From Kineosporiaceae bacterium SCSIO 59966 (GTDB lineage Bacteria > Actinomycetota > Actinomycetes > Actinomycetales > SCSIO-59966), in the NCBI GenBank assembly GCA_020881835.1, contig CP052876.1, positions 930,001 through 994,000 of the forward strand: 64,000 bases of DNA, in the 5' to 3' direction. The notes under the pieces are model-generated. The model saw only the letters and a list, made by a program, of their open reading frames with translations. It did not search any database and was not told the DNA's origin. The position numbers and the translations under genes are program-made. Of the stretch, positions 36,253-46,481 are shown in pieces (the first letter of the stretch is position 1; every line of letters starts with the position of its first letter).

Positions 36253-37035
36253 GTGGAGCTGACCGACCTCGGCGCCGGCACCGTCATCCTGCTGCTGCTC
36301 GCGGCCCTGTCCGCCGGCTGGGTCGACGCCGTCGTCGGCGGCGGAGGGCTCCTCCAGCTCCCCGCGCTGCTGCTCGTGCCCGGGATGACCCCGCTGAACG
36401 CCCTGGCGACGAACAAGGTCGCCAGCATCTTCGGCACCGCGACGAGCAGCATCACGTACTACCGCCGCGTCCACCCGGACCTGCGGACCGCGCTGCCGAT
36501 GGCCGGACTGGCCCTGGTCGGAGCGGCCGGCGGGGCGCTGTCGGCCAGCCTGCTGCCCGAGCAGGTGCTGCAGCCGGTCATCGTCGTCGCCCTGCTCGCG
36601 GTCGCCGTCTACACCCTGGCCCGGCCCGCGCTCGGGGAGGCCACCGCGCTGCGCTGGCACGGACGCCGCCACCACCTGGCAGCCGGGGCCGCCGGAGCGG
36701 CGATCGGGTTCTACGACGGCATCCTCGGACCGGGCACCGGGTCGTTCCTCGTCTTCACCCTCGTCGGGCTGCTCGGCTACGCCTTCCTCGAGGCCAGCGC
36801 CAAGGCGAAGATCGTCAACTTCGCGACGAACCTGGGCGCGCTGCTCGTGTTCGTCCCCCAGGGGGCGGTGCTGTGGGGGCTGGGCCTGCTCATGGGCTCG
36901 GCGAACCTGCTCGGCGGCTACCTCGGCGCCCGGACGGCGGTCGCCCGCGGCAGCGGCTTCGTGCGGGTGGTGTTCCTGCTCGTCGTCGGCGCGCTCATCC
37001 TGCGGCTCGGCTGGCAGGTCGTGACCGGCGGCTGA
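36253..37035 (+). CDS. TauE/SafE-family membrane permease
   Basis: The 260-residue protein has about eight hydrophobic segments and the two TauE/SafE-type repeats. WVDAVVGGGGLLQLPALLL is near residues 20-38 and YDGILGPGTGSFLVFTLVGL near 156-175. Members export sulfite, sulfoacetate or other organic acids, or import sulfur compounds. The substrate is not predictable. The GTG at 36253 lies 10 bases after the proS stop, and no ribosome-binding site is clear. It converges on the DUF4439 gene with 14 bases between the stops. Confidence 0.82.
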   Translation: MELTDLGAGTVILLLLAALSAGWVDAVVGGGGLLQLPALLLVPGMTPLNALATNKVASIFGTATSSITYYRRVHPDLRTALPMAGLALVGAAGGALSASLLPEQVLQPVIVVALLAVAVYTLARPALGEATALRWHGRRHHLAAGAAGAAIGFYDGILGPGTGSFLVFTLVGLLGYAFLEASAKAKIVNFATNLGALLVFVPQGAVLWGLGLLMGSANLLGGYLGARTAVARGSGFVRVVFLLVVGALILRLGWQVVTGG

Positions 37036-37049
37036 CCCCGCGCGGGTAC

Positions 37050-38054
37050 TCAGTGCAGCCCGGGCAGGGCGGTGGGCGTCCCGGTCCACCGGACCTCCCG
37101 GACGGCGGTCCCCACGAGCAGGTCCGCGCCGAGCAGCCGGACGCTGCCGGTCGCGGCCGCCACCGGGGCGTAGTGGCCGGCGAGGCGCCGCTCGATCCCG
37201 GCGGCGAGCTCCACCAGCTCCGCAGGCGTGCCGGCCGGGCCCGGCAGGGCGTAGGCGACCTCGGGCACCGGCGGTTCGTGGCCGGCGCCGACGAGCACGT
37301 CACGCAGCTGCGCCACCGCCGCCTCGTGGTCGGCCAGCGCGGCGCGGGCGGCCTCCTGGGCAGCGCCGGTCAGCCGGGCGGCGACGACGCCGTACCCGTA
37401 GACCGCGGCGTGCGCGGCCTCGGTCGCGGCGGTCAGCGCGGTGACGGCGTCGGCGTCCAGGCCCTCGGACCAGGTGGTGCGCGTGGCCTCGGTGACGAGG
37501 GCCGGTGTCGCCGGGGGCGGCGTCCCGGCGGTCCGGGCCACGACGTCGGCGCAGGCCGAGCGGGCCGCGCCCACGGCGGCGAGCAACCGGGCCATCCCCC
37601 CGGACACCTCCGGCACGTGGCCGAGCGCCCGGACGGCCGCCGCGGACTCCCGGCCCGGCAGCTCACCGACCGGTGGCGGGACCGGTGGCGCGGTCGTCGG
37701 CGCGGCTGACGGCGCGGCTGTCGGCGTCCGGGCGGGCTCGCGGGCGGCGAGCGCCTCGAGGTGGACGGCGTGCACGTCGGCCACCTGCTTGAGCAGCCCA
37801 GCCAGCGCCGGGTCACCGGCCGACGCCGCGGCGGCGCCGGCGGCGTCGCGCAGCACCCGCGCGTCGGCCACCGCGGCCCTCCGGGCCAGCTCGTCGGGGC
37901 CGGGCACCGGGGGCGGGACCGTCTCGTCGTCGTCCAGCCGGACGTCGCCCAGGCGCGAGAGGTCCGCGCACCCGGTCAGACCGAGAGTGAGCCCGGCCAC
38001 CAGCGAGGCGAGAACCGCCCGGCGCGGCGGGCCGGCGGCCGGGGAGGGACGCAT
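37050..38054 (-). CDS. DUF4439 ferritin-like lipoprotein
   Basis: The 334-residue protein starts with RR at residues 11-12 and a hydrophobic stretch ending in GLTGC (Cys29), a lipoprotein signal. Two long Ala-rich helical regions follow, the second being the DUF4439 domain (EAAHAAVYGYGVVAARL, ALADHEAAVAQLRDVLV). The domain has a ferritin-like helical bundle, but no clear pair of ExxH metal motifs is seen. A Pro/Thr/Ala linker lies near residues 115-135. Position divergent to rimP is conserved in actinobacteria. Function unknown; envelope location predicted. Confidence 0.8.
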   Translation of the reverse strand: MRPSPAAGPPRRAVLASLVAGLTLGLTGCADLSRLGDVRLDDDETVPPPVPGPDELARRAAVADARVLRDAAGAAAASAGDPALAGLLKQVADVHAVHLEALAAREPARTPTAAPSAAPTTAPPVPPPVGELPGRESAAAVRALGHVPEVSGGMARLLAAVGAARSACADVVARTAGTPPPATPALVTEATRTTWSEGLDADAVTALTAATEAAHAAVYGYGVVAARLTGAAQEAARAALADHEAAVAQLRDVLVGAGHEPPVPEVAYALPGPAGTPAELVELAAGIERRLAGHYAPVAAATGSVRLLGADLLVGTAVREVRWTGTPTALPGLH

Positions 38055-38084
38055 GGTCGAGGATCCTCGCACGCCGGTTCCGGC

Positions 38085-38090
38085 TAGGGT
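38085..38090 (+). promoter_or_regulatory. Predicted -10 box of the rimP-nusA-infB operon
   Basis: TAGGGT lies in the divergent gap between the DUF4439 gene and rimP. A start near 38096 would give a ~48-base leader containing GGGAGG before the rimP GTG. Confidence 0.5.
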
Positions 38091-38143
38091 GCGCGGTGCA
38101 GGTCCGTCGCAGCGCACAACTGCAGAGCCGCCGGGAGGTCACC

Positions 38144-38680
38144 GTGTCGTCGTCCGACCGCGTCCGCGCCCTGCTCGAGCCCGTCGTCGGCGGGACCGGG
38201 CACGTCCTGGAGGACGTGACACTCACACCCGCGGGCCGTCGCCGGGTGCTACGGGTGGTCGTGGACCTGCCCGCCGAGGCCGAGGGCAGCCTCGACCTCG
38301 ACGCGGTCGCCGAGGTGTCCCGGGCGGTGTCCGAGGCGCTCGACGCCTCCGACGTGCTCGGCGGCTCGCCGTACGTCCTGGAGGTCACCTCGCCCGGCGT
38401 CGACCGTCCGCTCACCGAGCCTCGGCACTGGTCCCGCGCCCGCGGCAGGCTGGTCAGGGTCGAGACCGCGCCGGACGCCGCGACCGACGACCTGACCGGC
38501 AGGGTCACCGGTACCGACGCGGACGGCGTCACCGTGGAGGTGGACGGCGAGCAGCGGCACCTGCCGTGGGGCGCGCTGCGCCGCGGCCGGGTGCAGGTCG
38601 AGTTCGACCGTCCCGGTGACACCGACTCCGACACCGACTCCGACACTGACTCTGACTCCGACACCGACGCGGAGGACTGA
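38144..38680 (+). CDS. rimP: Ribosome maturation factor RimP with acidic Asp/Ser tail
   Basis: The 178-residue protein helps mature the 30S subunit. Conserved blocks are [20 protein letters not shown] and [22 protein letters not shown]. The GTG at 38144 has GGGAGG about 7 bases upstream; an in-frame GTG at 38096 lies where the promoter should start. The C-terminus is an unusual Asp-Ser/Thr repeat ending in [11 protein letters not shown], produced by a 12-bp repeat (gacaccgactcc) at 38617-38668. The nusA start follows the stop by one base. Confidence 0.92.
   Translation: MSSSDRVRALLEPVVGGTGHVLEDVTLTPAGRRRVLRVVVDLPAEAEGSLDLDAVAEVSRAVSEALDASDVLGGSPYVLEVTSPGVDRPLTEPRHWSRARGRLVRVETAPDAATDDLTGRVTGTDADGVTVEVDGEQRHLPWGALRRGRVQVEFDRPGDTDSDTDSDTDSDSDTDAED
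38617..38668. repeat. 12-bp tandem repeat in the 3' end of rimP
   Basis: GACACCGACTCC and close variants repeat about four times, encoding alternating Asp and Ser/Thr at the RimP C-terminus. The repeat is a likely slippage site; changes in multiples of three would only lengthen or shorten the acidic tail. Confidence 0.85.
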
Positions 38681-38681
38681 G

Positions 38682-39686
38682 GTGGACATCGACCTCACCG
38701 CGCTGCGGATGCTCGAGCGCGAGAAGGAGATCCCGTTCGACGTCCTCGTCCGGGCGATCGAGCAGGCGCTGCTCATCGCCTACCACCGCACCGAGGGGGC
38801 CCAGCGGCACGCACGGGTCGAGCTCGACCGGCGCACCGGTCACGTCGTGGTCTGGGCGGCCGAGGTGGACGACGAGGGGGCCGTCGTGCGCGAGTATGAC
38901 GACACGCCCACCGGCTTCGGCCGGATCGCCGCGACCACGGCCCGCCAGGTCATCCTGCAGCGGCTGCGGGACGTCGAGGACGAGGCCGTCCTCGGTGAGT
39001 TCCGCGGCCGGGAGGGCGACGTCGTCGCGGGCGTCGTCCAGCAGGGTCCCGACCCCCGGGTGGTGCACGTCGACCTCGGCACGGTGGAGGCCGTCCTGCC
39101 GCCGGCCGAGCAGGTCCCGGGCGAACGGTACGAGCACGGGGCGCGGATCCGCTGCCTCGTCGTCGCCGTCCGCAAGGGACCCAAGGGACCCTCCATCACC
39201 CTGTCGCGCACGCACCCCAACCTCGTCCGTCGGCTGTTCGCGCTGGAGGTGCCCGAGGTCGCCGACGGCACCGTCGAGATCACCGCCGTCGCCCGGGAGG
39301 CCGGGCACCGCACGAAGATCGCCGTCCGGTCCACGGTCCCCGGCGTCAACGCCAAGGGCGCCTGCATCGGTCCGATGGGGCAGCGGGTCCGGGCGGTCAT
39401 GGCCGAGCTGCACGGCGAGAAGATCGACATCATCGACCACAGCGACGACCCGGCGGAGTTCGTCGGCAACGCCCTGTCGCCGGCACGGGTGTCCTCCGTC
39501 GAGGTCGTGGACGCCGCGGCCCGGGCCGCCCGTGTCGTCGTGCCGGACTACCAGCTCTCGCTGGCGATCGGCAAGGAGGGCCAGAACGCGCGGTTGGCCG
39601 CCCGGCTGACCGGCTGGCGGATCGACATCCGGCCGGACACCGCCCCTGGGGGCGGCACGTCGGGGAACACTCCCGGTGCCGGGTGA
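38682..39686 (+). CDS. nusA: Transcription termination/antitermination factor NusA
   Basis: The 334-residue RNA-polymerase-binding protein modulates pausing, termination and antitermination. The N-terminal domain starts [17 protein letters not shown]. The S1 domain ([20 protein letters not shown]) and two KH domains follow, with [18 protein letters not shown] and [18 protein letters not shown] as the KH loops. The C-terminal acidic repeats of E. coli NusA are absent, as usual in actinobacteria. The GTG at 38682 has GGAGGA at 38671-38676. Confidence 0.95.
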   Translation: MDIDLTALRMLEREKEIPFDVLVRAIEQALLIAYHRTEGAQRHARVELDRRTGHVVVWAAEVDDEGAVVREYDDTPTGFGRIAATTARQVILQRLRDVEDEAVLGEFRGREGDVVAGVVQQGPDPRVVHVDLGTVEAVLPPAEQVPGERYEHGARIRCLVVAVRKGPKGPSITLSRTHPNLVRRLFALEVPEVADGTVEITAVAREAGHRTKIAVRSTVPGVNAKGACIGPMGQRVRAVMAELHGEKIDIIDHSDDPAEFVGNALSPARVSSVEVVDAAARAARVVVPDYQLSLAIGKEGQNARLAARLTGWRIDIRPDTAPGGGTSGNTPGAG

Positions 39687-40017
39687 CGCTAGACTGACTG
39701 AGGCCGGACGCTCCGTCCGGCGGTCTGCGCGCCCCGCTGCCCCCCAGCGGACCTGCGTCGGCTGCCGGGTGCGGGACGACCGGTCCCGGTTGCTGCGGGT
39801 CGTCGCGGAACCGGGTCCTGCCACCGAGATGGCGCTGGTCCCGGACCCACGTGGCAGGCTTCCGGGCCGGGGTGCGTGGCTGCACCCGGACCTGGACTGC
39901 CTCGACCTCGCCGAGCGCCGGCGGGCGTTCGCCCGGGCCCTGCGCCTGCAGGGACCGGTGGACACCGCCGCCGTGCGGGAGCACCTCGCCACGGCGGGGG
40001 GCACACAGGGCCGGTAG
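39676..40017 (+). CDS. ylxR: YlxR-family (DUF448) nucleic-acid-binding protein
   Basis: The 113-residue protein has the YlxR signature [19 protein letters not shown] near residues 25-43 and [19 protein letters not shown] near 66-84. It lies between nusA and infB as in most Gram-positives. Members bind nucleic acid, and some affect rnpB or ribosome-associated transcription. The GTG at 39676 overlaps the nusA end by 11 bases and is the only usable start before the conserved region. Confidence 0.88.
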   Translation: MPGDARLTEAGRSVRRSARPAAPQRTCVGCRVRDDRSRLLRVVAEPGPATEMALVPDPRGRLPGRGAWLHPDLDCLDLAERRRAFARALRLQGPVDTAAVREHLATAGGTQGR

Positions 40018-40173
40018 CGCCGGTAGCAGAGCACCACGTCAGAGAACCAGCCGTCGAGTCGGAAGCGGGTCAGCGTCTGATGGGCACCCGATGAGCACCC
40101 AGCGATGAGCACCCCCCAGCACTAACGACGGTCCGCGCCTGTCTGCCAGGGCCCGGACCGAGACAGGAGAGAT

Positions 40174-43029
40174 GTGGCAAAGGTCCGGGTCTACGAGCTC
40201 GCCAAGGAGCTCGGAGTCGAGAGCAAGGTCGTCCTGACCAAGCTCCAGGAGCTCGGTGAGTTCGTCCGTTCCGCCTCCTCCACGGTGGAGGCCCCGGTCG
40301 TGCGCCGGCTGCGCGAGGCGATGCCTCCAGCCGCGGACGGTGCAGGGAACGGCGCGAGCACCGACACGAGGTCGGCCAGGCCGGCGAAGCCGTCCGCCAG
40401 GCCGGGGAGGACGTCCGCGTCTGCGGGCGCGCCACCGGCAGGCGAGCTGCCGGCCGAGGCCCCCCAGGCGCCCCAGGAGTCCCAGCAGCCCCAGCAGTCC
40501 GAGCGGCCAGAGCCGATCGAGGCTCCCGCTGCCGACACTGCACAGCAGCCCGCCGCCGCGGCCCCGTCCGCGCCGGCCGGTGACGCGTCGGCCGGTGACG
40601 CACCGGCCCGGCCGGGCCCGAAGCCCGCGCCGAAGCCGGCGACGCCGCAGGCCCCCGCGGCCGGCGAGGAGGGCCGCAGCGGTCGTCCGGGTCCGGCCCG
40701 CCCGGGGAACAACCCGTTCGCGCCGAGCCAGGGGATGCCCCGGCCCGGTCAGCGTCCGCCGCGTCCGGGGAACAACCCGTTCGCGCCGAGCCAGGGCATG
40801 CCCCGGCCCGGTCAGCGCCCGGCGCCCGGTGCCGGTGCGCCGGCTGCCGGGGGCGAGCGCCCCGGCGGTCCTCGCCCGGGTGGTCCGCGTCCGGCTGCGC
40901 CCCGCCCCGGCGGTCCGCGTCCGAACCCCGGGATGATGCCCGGGCGCTCCTCGGTCGCCCGCCCCGGTGCGCCCGCGCGTGGCGGGGGTCGTCCTGGCGG
41001 CGGCCGTCCCGGGGGTGCCCCTGGCGGTCCTCCCGGTCGTGGCGGGGGCCCGGTCGGCGGCGGCTTCGGCAAGGGCAGTCGCGGTCGCGGTGGCACCCAG
41101 GGCGCGTTCGGCCGCGGTGGCGGCCGGCCGGTCCGAGGGCGCAAGTCCAAGCGCGCGAAGCGCCAGGAGTTCGAGGCCATGCAGGCGCCGTCGGTCGGAG
41201 GCGTCCAGGTCCCCCGCGGGGACGGCTCGACCGTCGTCCGGATCCGGCAGGGTGCCTCGCTGACCGACTTCGCCGAGCGGATCGACGCCAACCCGGCGAG
41301 CCTGGTCACCGTGCTGTTCCACCTCGGTGAGATGGCGACGGCGACCCAGTCCCTGGACGAGGACACCTTCAAGCTGCTCGGTTCCGAGCTCGGGTACGAC
41401 GTCCGGATCGTCTCTCCCGAGGACGAGGAGCGCGAGCTCCTCGGTGCCTTCGACATCGATCTCGCGGCAGAGCTCGAGGCCGAGGACGACGAGGACCTGC
41501 AGCCGCGCCCGCCGGTGGTGACCGTCATGGGTCACGTCGACCACGGCAAGACCAAGCTCCTCGACGCCATCCGCTCCACCGACGTGGTCGCCGGTGAGGC
41601 CGGTGGCATCACCCAGGCCATCGGCGCCTACCAGGTGCACACCGAGCACGAGGGTCAGGACCGTGCGCTGACGTTCATCGACACCCCCGGTCACGAGGCG
41701 TTCACCGCCATGCGTGCCCGCGGCGCTCAGGTGACCGACATCGCCATCCTCGTCGTGGCCGCGGACGACGGTGTGATGCCGCAGACCATCGAGGCGCTCA
41801 ACCACGCCCAGGCGGCCGGTGTCCCCGTGGTCGTGGCGATCAACAAGATCGACAAGGAGGGCGCCAACCCGGAGAAGGTCAAGCAGCAGCTGACCGAGTA
41901 CAACCTGGTGGCCGAGGAGTACGGCGGCGACACCATGTTCGTGCCCATCTCCGCGCTGAAGCGCCAGGGCATCGACGACCTGCTCGAGGCCGTGCTGCTC
42001 ACCGCGGACGCCGAGCTCGACCTGCGGGCGAACCCGAACAAGGACGCCCGCGGGGTGGCCATCGAGGCCCACCTCGACAAGGGTCGCGGTCCCGTCGCCA
42101 CGGTGCTCGTGCAGTCCGGCACGCTGCACGTCGGTGACGCCATCGTCGCCGGTAACGGCTTCGGCCGGGTACGGGCGATGCTCGACGAGCACGGTGAGAC
42201 CATCGAGGAGGCCGGTCCCTCGCGGCCGGTGCTCGTGCTCGGCCTCACCGCCGTCCCGGGAGCGGGCGACACGTTCCTCGTCGCCCCGGACGACCGCACC
42301 GCCCGGCAGATCGCCGAGCGCCGCGAGGCCGCCCAGCGGGCCGCGAGCCTGGCCAAGCGCCGTAAGCGGATCAGCCTCGAGGACCTCAACGAGGCGCTCG
42401 CGGCCGGCAAGGTCGAGACCCTCAACCTGATCATCAAGGGTGACGGGTCCGGCTCGGTGGAGGCGCTCGAGGACGCCCTGCTCAAGATCGACGTCGGCAA
42501 CGAGGTCGAGCTGCGGATCATCCACCGCGGCGTCGGGGCGATCACCCAGAACGACGTCAACCTGGCGACCGTCGACAACGCCGTCATCATCGGTTTCAAC
42601 GTGCGGCCGGCGGAGCGGGTCGCCGAGCTCGCCGAGCGGGAGGGCGTCGACCTGCGGTTCTACTCGGTCATCTACCAGGCGATCGAGGACGTCGAGAACG
42701 CGCTGCGCGGCATGCTGAAGCCGGAGTACGAGGAGGTGCAGCTCGGCACCGCGGAGATCCGCGAGGTCTTCCGCTCCTCCAAGTTCGGCAACATCGCCGG
42801 TGCGCTCGTGCGCTCCGGGGTGATCCGGCGCAACGCCCGGGCCCGGTTGCTGCGGGACGGCGTGGTCGTCGGGGACAACCTCACCATCGAGTCGCTGCGC
42901 CGGTTCAAGGACGACGCGACCGAGGTCCGTGAGGGTTTCGAGTGCGGTATCGGTCTGGGGTCGTTCAACGACATCAGGGTCGGCGACGTCATCGAGACCT
43001 TCGAGATGCGCGAGAAGCCGCGCGACTGA
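40174..43029 (+). CDS. infB: Translation initiation factor IF-2
   Basis: The 951-residue GTPase places fMet-tRNA on the 30S subunit. The IF2-N domain ([16 protein letters not shown]) is at the start. A ~300-residue Pro/Gly/Ala-rich linker follows, containing two near-identical 19-residue repeats around [17 protein letters not shown] (DNA about 40707-40820). The G domain has GHVDHGKT near 453-460, DTPGHEAF and NKIDK. Domains II-IV then follow, ending in [13 protein letters not shown]. The GTG at 40174 has AGGAGAG about 6 bases upstream. The long disordered linker is typical of high-GC actinobacteria. Confidence 0.96.
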   Translation: MAKVRVYELAKELGVESKVVLTKLQELGEFVRSASSTVEAPVVRRLREAMPPAADGAGNGASTDTRSARPAKPSARPGRTSASAGAPPAGELPAEAPQAPQESQQPQQSERPEPIEAPAADTAQQPAAAAPSAPAGDASAGDAPARPGPKPAPKPATPQAPAAGEEGRSGRPGPARPGNNPFAPSQGMPRPGQRPPRPGNNPFAPSQGMPRPGQRPAPGAGAPAAGGERPGGPRPGGPRPAAPRPGGPRPNPGMMPGRSSVARPGAPARGGGRPGGGRPGGAPGGPPGRGGGPVGGGFGKGSRGRGGTQGAFGRGGGRPVRGRKSKRAKRQEFEAMQAPSVGGVQVPRGDGSTVVRIRQGASLTDFAERIDANPASLVTVLFHLGEMATATQSLDEDTFKLLGSELGYDVRIVSPEDEERELLGAFDIDLAAELEAEDDEDLQPRPPVVTVMGHVDHGKTKLLDAIRSTDVVAGEAGGITQAIGAYQVHTEHEGQDRALTFIDTPGHEAFTAMRARGAQVTDIAILVVAADDGVMPQTIEALNHAQAAGVPVVVAINKIDKEGANPEKVKQQLTEYNLVAEEYGGDTMFVPISALKRQGIDDLLEAVLLTADAELDLRANPNKDARGVAIEAHLDKGRGPVATVLVQSGTLHVGDAIVAGNGFGRVRAMLDEHGETIEEAGPSRPVLVLGLTAVPGAGDTFLVAPDDRTARQIAERREAAQRAASLAKRRKRISLEDLNEALAAGKVETLNLIIKGDGSGSVEALEDALLKIDVGNEVELRIIHRGVGAITQNDVNLATVDNAVIIGFNVRPAERVAELAEREGVDLRFYSVIYQAIEDVENALRGMLKPEYEEVQLGTAEIREVFRSSKFGNIAGALVRSGVIRRNARARLLRDGVVVGDNLTIESLRRFKDDATEVREGFECGIGLGSFNDIRVGDVIETFEMREKPRD

Positions 43030-43103
43030 CACGCGGCCGGCAGTCGCAGCGGCGCGGTGGCCACCGGCTGCCGCGCCGCTGCGACGCCGGGGGAGGAGGC
43101 GGG

Positions 43104-43433
43104 GTGTTCGTCGGCACGCTGACCCTCGACCTGCTGCTCGGGGACGTCCGCTCCCTCAAGCAGAAGCGGGCGGTGGTCCGTCCGCTGGTGGCCGAGCTGC
43201 GACGCCGTCACGACGTGGCCTGCGCCGAGACCGGCCACCTCGACCTGCACCGCCGCAGCGAGGTGGCGGTGGCGGTGGTGGCGGCGGACGCCACGCACTG
43301 CCGGGAGGTGCTCGACGCCTGCGAGCGCCTCGTGGCCGGCCGTCCGGAGCTCGAGCTCCTGTCGGCCCGCCGACGGGTCCTCGGCGACGGGGACCTGGAC
43401 GACCGACCCAGCGACAGTGAGGACGGACCATGA
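43104..43433 (+). CDS. ylxP: YlxP-family (DUF503) protein
   Basis: The 109-residue protein begins [20 protein letters not shown], the DUF503/YlxP signature. The conserved positions of infB-linked YlxP proteins follow, although the central block here ([19 protein letters not shown]) is slightly diverged. Function unknown; location between infB and rbfA suggests a ribosome-assembly role. GGGAGGAGG at 43090-43098 is the ribosome-binding site for the GTG at 43104. The stop overlaps the rbfA ATG (ATGA). Confidence 0.9.
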   Translation: MFVGTLTLDLLLGDVRSLKQKRAVVRPLVAELRRRHDVACAETGHLDLHRRSEVAVAVVAADATHCREVLDACERLVAGRPELELLSARRRVLGDGDLDDRPSDSEDGP

Positions 43434-43921
43434 GCGACCCAGCGCGCGCCCGCAAGCTCGCCGACCGGATCAAGGTCGTCGTCGCCGAGACGCTCGAGCG
43501 CCGGATCAAGGACCCGCGGCTCGGGTTCGTCACGGTGACCGACGCCCGGGTCACCAACGACCTGCAGCACGCGACGGTCTTCTACACGGTGCTCGGCGAC
43601 GAGACCGAGCGGGCCGGGACCGTCGCGGCGATGGAGAGCGCCCGCGGGGTGCTCCGCTCCGAGGTCGGGCGGCGGACCGGCGTCCGTCTCACCCCGACCC
43701 TGGAGCTCGTCCTGGACGCCGTCCCGGAGACTGCCGCGCACATCGACGACCTGCTGCGCCGGGCGGCCGAGCAGGACGCGGAGGTGGCGCGGCGTGCCAG
43801 CGCTGCCGGCTACGCCGGCGACCCCGACCCCTACCGGCGCCCGGACGACGAGGACGGCGGGGACGACGAGGACGCCGAGGACGTCGAGGACCCGGGCGAC
43901 GACGGGGACGCCGGCCGGTGA
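43430..43921 (+). CDS. rbfA: Ribosome-binding factor A
   Basis: The 163-residue KH-like factor assists 16S rRNA 5'-end maturation in late 30S assembly. Conserved segments are [38 protein letters not shown] and [21 protein letters not shown] long acidic tail of Asp/Glu residues (about 140-163) follows, as in several actinobacteria. ATG overlaps the ylxP stop; its own stop overlaps the truB GTG. Confidence 0.94.
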   Translation: MSDPARARKLADRIKVVVAETLERRIKDPRLGFVTVTDARVTNDLQHATVFYTVLGDETERAGTVAAMESARGVLRSEVGRRTGVRLTPTLELVLDAVPETAAHIDDLLRRAAEQDAEVARRASAAGYAGDPDPYRRPDDEDGGDDEDAEDVEDPGDDGDAGR

Positions 43922-44823
43922 GCCGCCCGGAGGGCCCCTCCGGGATCGTCGTGGTGGACAAGCCGGCCGGCTGGACCAGCCACGACGTCGTCGCCCGGGT
44001 GCGTCGGCTGGCGGGCACCCGCCGGGTCGGGCACGCCGGCACCCTCGACCCGATGGCGACCGGGGTACTCGTCCTGGGCGTCGAGCGGGCGACCCGGCTG
44101 CTGACCTTCCTCGTCGGGGCGGACAAGTCCTACACGGCCACGGTGCGCCTGGGGACCGCGACGGTGACCGACGACGCCGAGGGCGACGTCGTCTCCCGCG
44201 CCGACGCCAGCGGCGTCACCGACGACGCGCTGGCGGCCGCCGTCGCCCGGCTGACCGGGCCGATCGAGCAGGTGCCCAGCGCGGTCAGCGCGATCAAGGT
44301 CGACGGCCGCCGCTCCTACGCCCGGGTGCGTGCCGGTGAGGACGTCGAGCTGCCGCCGCGGGCGGTCACCGTGCACCGGTTCGCGGTCGTCGCCACCCGG
44401 GCGCTCACCGTCGACGGGGTGCCCCAGGTGGACGTCGACGTGGAGGTCGACTGCAGCAGCGGCACCTACGTGCGCGCACTCGCCCGGGACCTGGGCCGCG
44501 ACCTGGGGGTCGGGGGCCACCTCACCGCGCTGCGCCGGACCCGGGTCGGCGGCTACGGCCTCGAGACCGCCCGCACCCTCGACGATCTGGAGGGGTCGTT
44601 CTCGGTGCTCCCCCTGGCCGAGGCGGCGCGCGCGGCCTTCCCGGTGCGCGAGCTCGACGCCGAGGAGGCCCGACGGCTCGCCCGCGGGCAGCGACTCACC
44701 GTGGCCGGAGGCCCCGGCGACGGGGTCCCGGTCGCCGCCTTCGCCCCCGACGGCACCCTCGTCGCCGTCGTCCAGGACGTCGGGCCGACGACGCGACCTC
44801 TCGTCGTCCTCGCCCCGGCCTGA
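43918..44823 (+). CDS. truB: tRNA pseudouridine-55 synthase
   Basis: The 301-residue enzyme makes pseudouridine 55 in the T-loop of tRNAs. The catalytic aspartate is Asp44 in [12 protein letters not shown] (residues 38-49). [15 protein letters not shown] at residues 9-23 and [13 protein letters not shown] near 180-192 are family blocks. The GTG at 43918 overlaps the rbfA stop (GTGA). The longer open frame upstream covers rbfA and is not part of the protein. Confidence 0.95.
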   Translation: MSRPEGPSGIVVVDKPAGWTSHDVVARVRRLAGTRRVGHAGTLDPMATGVLVLGVERATRLLTFLVGADKSYTATVRLGTATVTDDAEGDVVSRADASGVTDDALAAAVARLTGPIEQVPSAVSAIKVDGRRSYARVRAGEDVELPPRAVTVHRFAVVATRALTVDGVPQVDVDVEVDCSSGTYVRALARDLGRDLGVGGHLTALRRTRVGGYGLETARTLDDLEGSFSVLPLAEAARAAFPVRELDAEEARRLARGQRLTVAGGPGDGVPVAAFAPDGTLVAVVQDVGPTTRPLVVLAPA

Positions 44824-44900
44824 GCGCGGCGCCCGCGGCCGGGCTGGCACAGTTGTCGCGACCCGAGCCCCGCCGGGGGGCCGCGGAAGGAGGCACGCGC

Positions 44901-45872
44901 GTGCAGCGCTGGAACGACCTGGCCGAGGTCCCCGCCGACCACGGCCCGTCCGTCGTCGCGATCGGCAACTTCGACGGCGTGCACCTCGGCCACCGGAGCG
45001 TCCTGACCCGGCTCGTCGAGGAGGCCCGCGCCCGCTCCGCCGCCGCCGTCGCCATCACCTTCTGGCCGCACCCGCTGCACGTGCTGCACCCCGACCGTGC
45101 CCCCGAGCTGCTCACCGGCCGGCAGGACAAGCTCGACCTGCTCGACTCCACCGGGCTCGACGCCGTCCTGGAGATGCCGTTCACCCGTGAGCTCGCCGGC
45201 TGGAGCCCCGAGCGCTTCGTCGAGGACGTCCTGGTCCGCGCCCTGCACGCCACCGCCGTCGTCGTCGGCCGCGACATCCGGTTCGGGTACCGCAACTCCG
45301 GTGACCTGTCCACGATGCGTCGCCTCGGCGAGCAGCACGGTTTCGACGTGATCGTCCTCGACGACGTCGGTGCCGGCGGGGCCGGGGAGGGGAGGTGGTC
45401 CTCCACGATCGTCCGGCAGCGGCTGGCCGCCGGGGACGTAGCGGGCGCGGCCGAGGTCCTCGGACGCCCCCACCGACTGCGCGGCACCGTCGTCCACGGG
45501 GACCACCGGGGCCGCGAGCTGGGCTTCCCGACCGCGAACCTGGGCCCGGACCAGACCGGGATGCTGCCCGCCGACGGCGTCTACGCCGGCTGGATGGAGC
45601 GCCTCGACCTGCCCGCCGGGGCGCCCGACCGCCGGCTGCCCGCGGCGATCTCCATCGGCACCAACCCCACCTTCGACGGGCACGGCCGGCGGGTCGAGGC
45701 GTACGTGCTCGACCGTGACGACCTCGACCTGTACGGCGAGACCGTCGCGCTCGACCTGGTGGAGCGGCTCCGGGACACCGTCCGCTACGACGGTCCCGCG
45801 TCGCTCGTCGAGCAGATGCGCCGGGACGCCGAGCAGGCCCGGCGGGTCCTCGATTCGGGACGACGGGCCTGA
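44901..45872 (+). CDS. ribF: Bifunctional riboflavin kinase/FAD synthetase
   Basis: The 323-residue enzyme phosphorylates riboflavin to FMN and adenylates FMN to FAD. The N-terminal FAD synthetase domain has [13 protein letters not shown] near residues 19-31. The C-terminal kinase domain has [12 protein letters not shown] and the [14 protein letters not shown] block. GAAGGAGGC at 44885-44893 precedes the GTG at 44901; an upstream in-frame start at 44853 would add 16 unrelated residues. It lies between truB and rpsO as in many bacteria. Confidence 0.94.
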   Translation: MQRWNDLAEVPADHGPSVVAIGNFDGVHLGHRSVLTRLVEEARARSAAAVAITFWPHPLHVLHPDRAPELLTGRQDKLDLLDSTGLDAVLEMPFTRELAGWSPERFVEDVLVRALHATAVVVGRDIRFGYRNSGDLSTMRRLGEQHGFDVIVLDDVGAGGAGEGRWSSTIVRQRLAAGDVAGAAEVLGRPHRLRGTVVHGDHRGRELGFPTANLGPDQTGMLPADGVYAGWMERLDLPAGAPDRRLPAAISIGTNPTFDGHGRRVEAYVLDRDDLDLYGETVALDLVERLRDTVRYDGPASLVEQMRRDAEQARRVLDSGRRA

Positions 45873-45972
45873 CGCTGATAGCCTGAGCGACGCCGTCCGA
45901 TCGGCCGCGGACCCACAGAGCCCGGGTGAACAGGCCCCGGCGCGCCGCGCAACGACCCACGAAGGAGAGCCA

Positions 45973-46242
45973 GTGCCGCTCGACAGTGCCACCAAGCAGA
46001 AGATCATGTCCGAGTACGCCACGCGCGAGGGCGACACCGGTTCCCCCGAGGTCCAGGTCGCGATGCTCACCCAGCGGATCAAGGACCTGACCGAGCACAT
46101 GAAGGAGCACAAGCACGACCACCACAGCCGTCGTGGTCTGCTCCTGCTCGTCGGCCAGCGCCGCCGGCTGCTGAACTACCTGGCGAAGAAGGACATCGAT
46201 CGCTACCGCTCGCTCATCGAGCGGCTCGGTCTGCGCCGCTGA
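45973..46242 (+). CDS. rpsO: 30S ribosomal protein S15
   Basis: The 89-residue protein binds 16S rRNA helix 22 and bridges to 23S rRNA. Its length and the blocks [35 protein letters not shown] and [13 protein letters not shown] are textbook. GAAGGAGAG lies about 3-11 bases before the GTG at 45973. A strong hairpin follows the stop and separates it from pnp. Confidence 0.97.
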   Translation: MPLDSATKQKIMSEYATREGDTGSPEVQVAMLTQRIKDLTEHMKEHKHDHHSRRGLLLLVGQRRRLLNYLAKKDIDRYRSLIERLGLRR

Positions 46243-46249
46243 CACCACC

Positions 46250-46277
46250 GGCCGCGGTCCCCTCAGGGGCCGCGGCC
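46250..46277 (+). terminator. Hairpin between rpsO and pnp
   Basis: GGCCGCGG plus CCCC (46250-46257, 46259-46262, one bulged T) pairs with GGGG plus CCGCGGCC (46266-46277) around a TCA loop. A short TTCGT sequence follows. It may be the rpsO terminator or a processing site in the pnp leader. Confidence 0.75.
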
Positions 46278-46481
46278 TTCGTGCACGGCGCCGCAGGAGC
46301 ACCGAAACGGCACCACAACCGAATACACACCACACCAGGAGCGCAGGCCCGATCCGTCGCGCCGGTCCTCGGTAGTGGCTCCCGGGAGCCGCCGGCAGGC
46401 GAGAGCCCGAGGGCTTCAATCGATGACCGGACACCCGCCCGGACCGCGCGCCGATGCTCCGTGAACCAGAACGGAGTTCCC

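Noticed and set aside
33501-36455. Very long open frames across proS on both strands (over 900 codons)
   Set aside because: GC-rich DNA keeps antisense and upstream frames open. Only the plus-strand frame from 34479 has synthetase motifs, and only 33357-34259 on the minus strand has recognisable domains.
40039-43032. Antisense frame of about 1,000 codons over infB
   Set aside because: It mirrors the infB codons, is highly repetitive, and shows no start signal or conserved motif.
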